From: Saccharofermentans sp.
GTDB taxonomy: Bacteria; Bacillota_A; Clostridia; Saccharofermentanales; Saccharofermentanaceae
Assembly (NCBI GenBank): GCA_024692105.1
Contig: JAILMZ010000131.1
Coordinates: 1-17,133, forward strand
DNA: 17,133 bases
Direction of reading: 5' to 3'
A program made the position numbers and the translations under genes. Every line of letters starts with the position of its first letter. Within the stretch, counting starts at the first letter, position 1. Positions 13,462 to 17,133 of the stretch are shown here, one piece after another. The notes beneath the pieces are model-generated. The model saw only the letters and a program-made list of their open reading frames with translations, was not told where the DNA came from and ran no database searches.

Positions 13462-14231
13462 TTATATATGCACGGCGGCGGGCAGTTATTCCAGTCGATG
13501 GCGCTGTCGGGGATCAACGTTTCGAAAGCCCCGAGGAGCTGCATGGCAAAATAGTCTTCATCAAAGTTGTTCTTGTCATACATGAAGGCATAGACCATTT
13601 CGCGGCCGGGGCGGTAGTGATGCCTTGAATAGAAGTTGATCTTGCGGGCAGTTGTCATTGAATAATCGGCCTTATCGTTCATGCCGCAGATCTCGGCGTA
13701 AATGCAGCGGTCGATCTCGTAGAACGACAGCAGGAAATCCGGCACGAACCCGTCAGGATTATCGACATCCAGATCAACCTCATATTTGTATGGGATACCG
13801 TATTTCTTGAAGATGCCTTTGGCGAACTGTTCATTCTTGGATTTCAGCACGTCGTCGCCGCTGTAGACCGGATTGTCGTTCGGCATGTTGTTGATCCTGT
13901 CGACAGCGCCGGCATAATAATCGTTATCCATGTGATGCGGATCGTAGGTGCCGGAGATCGGGAACTTCACCTCGGGCGGCTCGAAAGCATACGTTGAACT
14001 CCAGTCGGACAAAAGCTTGTCGTACTCGGCTTTTACTGCCAGGTAACGTTTGATCTTCGGTGTGAATTCTTTGCCTTTGGCGCTGTCCAGGTAGTAGCGT
14101 TTCTGAACGTGGCCGGACGTCTTTCCTTCCTCGGGAAGATACGTCACAAACACACAACGCTTGCCCCGATGTGTCCCGAATCTCCCGTGAACCATCTTGC
14201 GCAAAACCTGCTCCCGGTACCTGATCTTCAC
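13455..14231 (-). CDS. PD-(D/E)XK nuclease-like protein
   Basis: The product has 258 residues. The N-terminal 90 are basic. From about 128 the pattern resembles a PD-(D/E)XK fold: SKNEQFAKGIFKKYGIPYKY (131-150) with E134, E151, then VPDFLL (D165), then IYAEICGM (E180) and Y190 with K197. The third motif lacks the usual E-x-K lysine, having E-I-C. It may be a nuclease or an inactive relative; I cannot name its family or target. The start is GTG 14231: an in-frame stop lies 3 codons further up, so no longer form exists, and Met 13 is the only close alternative. It has no good ribosome site of its own and overlaps the stop of a 9-codon leader ORF. Confidence 0.7.
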   Translation of the reverse strand: MKIRYREQVLRKMVHGRFGTHRGKRCVFVTYLPEEGKTSGHVQKRYYLDSAKGKEFTPKIKRYLAVKAEYDKLLSDWSSTYAFEPPEVKFPISGTYDPHHMDNDYYAGAVDRINNMPNDNPVYSGDDVLKSKNEQFAKGIFKKYGIPYKYEVDLDVDNPDGFVPDFLLSFYEIDRCIYAEICGMNDKADYSMTTARKINFYSRHHYRPGREMVYAFMYDKNNFDEDYFAMQLLGAFETLIPDSAIDWNNCPPPCIYND

Positions 14232-14257
14232 AGCATGAACTTAATTGGAAGACGCAT
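14228..14257 (-). CDS. nine-codon leader ORF (MRLPIKFML) coupled to the nuclease-like gene
   Basis: ATG 14257 is preceded by a strong AAAGGAGG (14273-14266) with an 8-base spacer, the best ribosome site in this region. The frame ends at TGA 14230-14228, which overlaps the GTG start (14231-14229) as GTGA. Ribosomes ending the leader could restart at the GTG. Alternatively a one-base indel split what was once a single longer ORF. Confidence 0.5.
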   Translation of the reverse strand: MRLPIKFML

Positions 14258-14275
14258 ATACAACCCCTCCTTTCA

Positions 14276-14292
14276 GTAGTGACTACATTGTA
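14276..14292 (-). promoter_or_regulatory. -10 box and adjoining 11-bp palindrome for the leader/nuclease gene
   Basis: On the minus strand TACAAT (14292-14287) is a good -10 box; the -35 region is only T-rich. Immediately downstream, where transcription would start, is the perfect odd palindrome GTAGT-C-ACTAC (14286-14276), a candidate operator. Confidence 0.4.
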
Positions 14293-14315
14293 TACGCGTA
14301 ATACCCTCGAAAAAC

Positions 14316-14343
14316 CCGACAAAAACCAACAAAAACCGACAAG
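14316..14343. repeat. 10-bp tandem repeat upstream of the nuclease-like gene
   Basis: Three near-identical 10-mers stand in tandem: ccgacaaaaa, ccaacaaaaa, and a partial ccgacaag. One repeat per helical turn would present the same face of DNA to a protein, but they may be simple A-rich slippage. Confidence 0.5.
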
Positions 14344-14356
14344 CCAAAAAAGACAT

Positions 14357-14394
14357 CAAAAAACCCCGAAACGTTGAATCTCGGGGCTTTTGTT
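14357..14394 (-). terminator. intrinsic terminator for the Pro-rich zinc-ribbon gene
   Basis: On the minus strand ccccgaga pairs with tttcgggg (8 bp, one G-T) over a 7-base loop, followed by TTTTTT. It lies about 45 bases after the stop at 14431. The plus-strand side also ends in T-rich sequence, so it may work both ways. Confidence 0.8.
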
Positions 14395-14430
14395 TTGATT
14401 TTTAAATACCTTCAAACAGGAAAGGTGCGA

Positions 14431-15246
14431 TCAGAAATCGTAGTCTTCGTACTCTTCCATGATCTCCTGGATGGTGTCTTCGAACTCGTCTGCGTCAAAG
14501 TCAGAACTGAAGTTGTTGAGCGCGACGATGCCGCAGCCGACGATAGCGCAGAAGAGAATCGTGGTGACGATGCTCCAGATCAGACCGAATATACCTAAGC
14601 CCTTGCCGCGCTTGCCGTGTTTCTTGCAGGCATGGATTCCTACGATCGAGAAGATCCAGTTGAACGGGAAGAGCAGCAGGAGTGATGTGATGAATCCTGC
14701 TACGCACATTCCGCTTACGCCGGGCTTGTACTGAGGTGCATCATTCGGAGAAGCAGGTCTCGGCTGAGGTGCCGGTGCAGCAGCCGGAGCAGGTGCGGGC
14801 GCGGGCGCCGGTGCAGGTGCTGGCTGATAGACCTGTGCGGGAGCGGGTGTCGGAGGAGGTACCGGAATGGGTGCCGGCTCCGGGACGGGCTCGGAGAAAT
14901 CTTCGATAGGTGCATCCGCGCTTACTTCATTTACCTTGACGGGTGCGGGCTCTGCAACGGGAGCAGGTTCAGCGACCGGCTCAGGTACGGGCTCTGCAAC
15001 GGGTGCAGGTTCAGCCACGGGTTCTTCCACCACGGGTGCTGCCTCAGCAACTGGCTCAGCTGCCGGCTCTTCGACTGCAGGTTCTTCAACTGCAGGAGCT
15101 GCTTCTTCAGCAGGTGCTTCGGGCTCTGCAACGGGTGCTGCCTCAGGCTCTGCCGCAGGTGCCTCGGGTACGATGCCGCCGCAGTTAGCACAGAAACGAT
15201 CACCCGGATTCAGGGGCGATCCGCAATTACTACAAAACTTTGCCAT
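14431..15246 (-). CDS. zinc-ribbon membrane protein with long Pro/Ala/Glu linker (DUF4190-like)
   Basis: The product has 271 residues. A zinc ribbon (C5-x2-C8, C19-x2-C22) is followed by a low-complexity linker at 28-170 built on repeats such as AEPAPVAEP and a run of PA pairs (140-156). Residues 178-245 hold two membrane segments (about 179-203 and 217-243) in a DUF4190-like arrangement with KKHGKRGKGLGIFGLI between them. The tail 249-271 is very acidic. The role is unknown; zinc ribbon plus membrane pair suggests an envelope sensor or scaffold. ATG 15246 has AAGGGAGGAT upstream. The repetitive linker also opens a false 136-codon frame on the plus strand. Confidence 0.82.
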   Translation of the reverse strand: MAKFCSNCGSPLNPGDRFCANCGGIVPEAPAAEPEAAPVAEPEAPAEEAAPAVEEPAVEEPAAEPVAEAAPVVEEPVAEPAPVAEPVPEPVAEPAPVAEPAPVKVNEVSADAPIEDFSEPVPEPAPIPVPPPTPAPAQVYQPAPAPAPAPAPAPAAAPAPQPRPASPNDAPQYKPGVSGMCVAGFITSLLLLFPFNWIFSIVGIHACKKHGKRGKGLGIFGLIWSIVTTILFCAIVGCGIVALNNFSSDFDADEFEDTIQEIMEEYEDYDF

Positions 15247-15276
15247 GTTAATCCTCCCTTATAAAAGATTTCCTTA

Positions 15277-15305
15277 ATTGTAAGAAAGAAATGACAAATT
15301 GTCTA
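15277..15305 (-). promoter_or_regulatory. promoter for the Pro-rich zinc-ribbon gene, with a palindrome over the -35/spacer
   Basis: TAGACA (15305-15300) and TACAAT (15282-15277) are separated by exactly 17 bases, each one mismatch from consensus, 31 bases before the ATG at 15246. The perfect palindrome GACAA-T-TTGTC (15303-15293) covers part of the -35 box and spacer, as a repressor site would. Confidence 0.6.
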
Positions 15306-15318
15306 TGTTATAGAAGTA

Positions 15319-15831
15319 TTAAAAAAGGAAAGCCAGGTCCTCAGCCAGCTTCTGCTTCTTGCCTTCAGGTTCGTCGTACTTAACGGTGATCCCCTTCATG
15401 CCCGTGTTTGCCTTGTAGTAGATCTTGGCGGGAACGCGGATACGCATCCACCAACCGTCGGGGAAGTTGACCTTGATGAAGAGGCGGGAGTACCTGTAGC
15501 CGACCTCCTTGTCCTTGCTTTCGACGGTGCAGTCGGCCACGGTGTATTTGCGCTTGTTGATGAGGCTGATCTTCTTGAAAGTGTCCTTCATCAGGAAGCC
15601 GATAAAGATCACCACGCCTATGAGCATGATCGCGTATATGACCGTGCACACTACGATGGTCTCCTCGTCGTAATTGTCCCTGTACATCATGTTCTCCGAA
15701 AGGCACATCGCTAGGACTGCCACCGGGATTACGGGCGTGAGAAGTAAGAGGTTCTGGATATAGTTTGACCTGACCTGCTTTACGATCAGATCGTGGTCGT
15801 CGTCGTTGCCTGCGCGGTAGATCATTTCCAT
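15319..15831 (-). CDS. small two-pass membrane protein, unknown function
   Basis: The product has 170 residues. Two membrane segments lie at about 24-44 and 58-80, followed by a soluble beta-rich domain (YTVADCTVESKDKEVGYRYS, then LFIKVNFPDGWWMRIRVPAK). No family is recognised. AGGAGGT stands only 2 bases before the ATG at 15831, too close; the Met at residue 3 (15825) would have a better spacing of 9 bases, so the real product may be two residues shorter. Another promoter separates it from the zinc-ribbon gene downstream, and no terminator is seen between them. Confidence 0.72.
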   Translation of the reverse strand: MEMIYRAGNDDDHDLIVKQVRSNYIQNLLLLTPVIPVAVLAMCLSENMMYRDNYDEETIVVCTVIYAIMLIGVVIFIGFLMKDTFKKISLINKRKYTVADCTVESKDKEVGYRYSRLFIKVNFPDGWWMRIRVPAKIYYKANTGMKGITVKYDEPEGKKQKLAEDLAFLF

Positions 15832-15918
15832 GTACCTCCTGAGGTGTTTCCTGAATAAGAATCCTTTGGTTTTTTATACAAACAGAATACTAATTAATGA
15901 CATCAAAATCCGGGTAGA

Positions 15919-16446
15919 TCAAAAAGGCCAGGACAGAGTCATTTCGCCAGTGCCGTAGAATAAATTGTTGTAGTACCACAGCAGGAATGGGTTGGCAGGA
16001 ACAGCCGTGAAGTCCTTGAGTGAAAAGATGACTAAAGCAGATATGAACCACCAAATTGCGACTAGTGGGATTATCTTGATTCCGAACCAAAGCTTTTTGC
16101 CCCAGCAGCCCAGCATAACCTCTTTGTTGATTTGATGGAACGACTTGTATAAGGGATCTTTCTTGCTTTTTGTACGCGATGTGTACACCATTATGACGGC
16201 GAGCTTCTCGTATAGATATGACAGTACAATGGAATCGACAATCAAAGCGATGAACGAGATTAAAAGTATCGACAATGACATAAAATACCAGATAAAGGGT
16301 GGCAGAATGATACTGCCAGCTATTATGATGGGTACCCATATGAGTTTCCATGTGTCGGAAGGTCTAGCATACTTATCAGCTGCTTCAAAGAATGCGGCCA
16401 CAAGTATGAGACTGAGTATTATGCTTGCTATCCAAAAGACATACAT
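15919..16446 (-). CDS. integral membrane protein, about four helices, unknown function
   Basis: The product has 175 residues and is highly hydrophobic. Probable membrane segments lie at about 1-19, 34-51, 55-80 and 125-150, with a basic loop (TSRTKSKKDPLYK) near 88-100. I do not recognise it. The ATG at 16446 was chosen because AGAAGGGG lies 7 bases upstream; a GTG nine codons earlier has no ribosome site. A second minus-strand frame over the same bases lacks these signals and is a shadow. Confidence 0.65.
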   Translation of the reverse strand: MYVFWIASIILSLILVAAFFEAADKYARPSDTWKLIWVPIIIAGSIILPPFIWYFMSLSILLISFIALIVDSIVLSYLYEKLAVIMVYTSRTKSKKDPLYKSFHQINKEVMLGCWGKKLWFGIKIIPLVAIWWFISALVIFSLKDFTAVPANPFLLWYYNNLFYGTGEMTLSWPF

Positions 16447-16530
16447 ATCGGTTCCCCTTCTTTGCTTAATCACTATCGGTTCTTTTATTAATAATACAAT
16501 GCTATCGAAAAATAATACAGAAGGATGTCT

Positions 16531-16749
16531 TTATAACGCGTCTATTCCCTTCAGCTTCACGTCATCTGTCCAATTAATGTCCCATGCCGCGTGAGACAAT
16601 ACAGGTGTAAAACAAAACTGCACTTTGTTTTTAGTATCTCCTTTTTGCACCCTTGCTGCCCGACCAATCTGCAAGGGTGTTTTTATTGCGCTGTTTGTAA
16701 GCGTAAGAAAACCCCGGAGTCGCGCCTCCTGGCTTATTGTGATGCGCAT
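16531..16749 (-). CDS. doubtful short ORF with a coding-like end
   Basis: The frame encodes 72 residues. The last 27 (from VQFCFTPVLSHAAWDINWTD onward, ending LKGIDAL) have codon use and composition that look protein-like, but the ATG at 16749 has no ribosome binding site and a hairpin lies inside the frame. It may be a remnant, or a small protein starting at an internal GTG (16615) after GGAG. No family recognised. Confidence 0.2.
   Translation of the reverse strand: MRITISQEARLRGFLTLTNSAIKTPLQIGRAARVQKGDTKNKVQFCFTPVLSHAAWDINWTDDVKLKGIDAL
16647..16687 (+). terminator. terminator-like hairpin
   Basis: gcacccttgc (16647-16656) pairs with gcaagggtgt (16671-16680), nine pairs plus one G-T, over a 14-base loop, followed on the plus strand by TTTTATT. 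No plus-strand gene is known to lead into it. Read on the minus strand it is followed by AAAAAGGAG. Confidence 0.5.
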
Positions 16750-16904
16750 TTGGATTAATCAGTGTTTGTGCTTAAAGCCACTATACCACCGCATAAATGG
16801 TTTTTACTTTTTGATGAGTTCGCACGGCAGACAGGGTAGCATTCCTCATATAGTTCCTGCACTTCAGGAAGTATTTGAGGAATAAAGGCTGCCGAACACC
16901 TAAA

Positions 16905-16993
16905 ATTCAACAGAATATGCCCTATGGCGGGGAGGATTTCGTTGAATCATGGGCGAAAACGACGATTATTCAACAAATAGTGCCCTGTAGCAG
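16905..16993. repeat. second two-copy imperfect direct repeat with 63-bp period
   Basis: attcaaca...tgccct...gc (16905-16930) recurs at 16968-16993 with 19 of 26 bases equal. Between them gttgaat...atgggcg (16941-16955) is an inverted partial copy. The bases just before the second unit (16954-16971) match those before the second unit of the 13353-13461 element at 15 of 18 positions. Confidence 0.45.
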
Positions 16994-17054
16994 AGTTGTG
17001 CCCATATAATGGTGTAAATTCAAAACAAAGAAAAATGAGTCATTTCTGACCCTG

Positions 17055-17060
17055 TATAAT
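17055..17060 (+). promoter_or_regulatory. -10 box for the transposase gene
   Basis: A consensus TATAAT lies 41 bases before the transposase ATG. No -35 box stands at 16-18 bases upstream, where the sequence is A-rich. Confidence 0.4.
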
Positions 17061-17101
17061 GTTTGTTAACCACAACAAATAAATAAACAGGAGGCTCAAA
17101 A

Positions 17102-17133
17102 ATGGCTCAAATCAATCTTACCTTATCGGAGAA
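17102..17133 (+). CDS. start of a probable IS256-family (Mutator-type) transposase (partial)
   Basis: ATG 17102 follows a perfect AGGAGG (17089-17094) by 7 bases. The ten visible residues, MAQINLTLSE, match my recollection of the N-terminus of clostridial IS256-type transposases, which begin MAQIN and continue with a short acidic helix. Only ten residues can be read, so this rests on recognition of the start, not on catalytic motifs. Confidence 0.55.
   Translation, partial: MAQINLTLSE

Larger units (their letters stand above)
16474..17101. other. 628 bases with no confident gene
   Basis: This stretch holds a doubtful short minus-strand ORF (16531-16749), a hairpin (16647-16687), an imperfect repeat (16905-16993) and the promoter and ribosome site of the transposase gene at the right. 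No tRNA, rRNA or known RNA pattern is seen. It may be a junction created by insertion of mobile DNA. Confidence 0.5.
17036..17133 (+). mobile_element. left end of a probable IS256-family insertion sequence (partial)
   Basis: The transposase start at 17102 suggests an insertion sequence running off the window. The left boundary is a guess, placed near gagtcatttctgaccctgta; the right inverted repeat and target duplication lie outside, so the end cannot be confirmed. Confidence 0.35.

Noticed and set aside
14867..15277. Plus-strand ORF rich in Gly, Ala and Ser (136 codons)
   Set aside because: It is the antisense reading of the Pro/Ala/Glu linker and has no ribosome site.
15890..16351. Alternative minus-strand ORF of 153 codons
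   Set aside because: Overlaps the membrane protein gene in another frame, without ribosome site and without hydrophobic pattern.

Overview
The window looks like a chromosomal stretch from a Gram-positive member of the Clostridia (Lachnospiraceae or Oscillospiraceae-like, probably gut or rumen). The grounds are GC content of about half by eye, strong AGGAGG-type ribosome binding sites, a secreted protein built of clostridial ChW repeats, Firmicutes-style zinc-ribbon membrane proteins, and what appears to be the start of an IS256-family transposase at the right edge. The genus cannot be fixed from the sequence.

Layout. 1-489: tail of an unknown gene and a small single-pass membrane protein. 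569-2900 (minus strand): an AraC-type regulator followed by a secreted protein with six ChW repeats and an NlpC/P60 peptidase domain, with its own promoter and a strong terminator. 3018-5036 (plus): a membrane acyltransferase-3 fused to an alpha/beta-hydrolase domain that has lost its expected histidine; it diverges from the AraC gene across a region holding a 9-bp direct repeat with 20-bp period. 5037-8929 (minus): a compact operon of a two-pass membrane protein, a 790-residue fusion of a MurD-like amino-acid ligase with a CapA (poly-gamma-glutamate capsule type) domain, and a GNAT acetyltransferase coupled by an ATGA overlap, followed by a short, possibly truncated ORF. 9077-13152 (plus): a PPP-type phosphatase with an altered motif, an acidic SseB-like protein, a DnaQ-type exonuclease with a C-terminal zinc ribbon, glycerate kinase, and a zinc-ribbon/coiled-coil membrane protein. 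13310-13461: a terminator and a two-copy repeat element. 13455-14257 (minus): a PD-(D/E)XK-like protein preceded by a 9-codon leader ORF whose stop overlaps the GTG start. 14431-16446 (minus): three small membrane proteins, one with a zinc ribbon and a long Pro/Ala/Glu linker. 16447-17133: mostly non-coding, with a hairpin, a second repeat element and the transposase start.

How the genes may work together. The AraC regulator, the ChW-NlpC/P60 protein and the acyltransferase-hydrolase form a plausible cell-surface module. The MurD-CapA operon is the best candidate for something undescribed: it joins a cytoplasmic-type amino-acid ligase to a domain normally found outside the membrane, and its glutamate-site motif differs from ordinary MurD. 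Together with the acetyltransferase it could make or cap a small glutamyl conjugate or polymer; this is inference. The plus-strand housekeeping genes show no common pathway.
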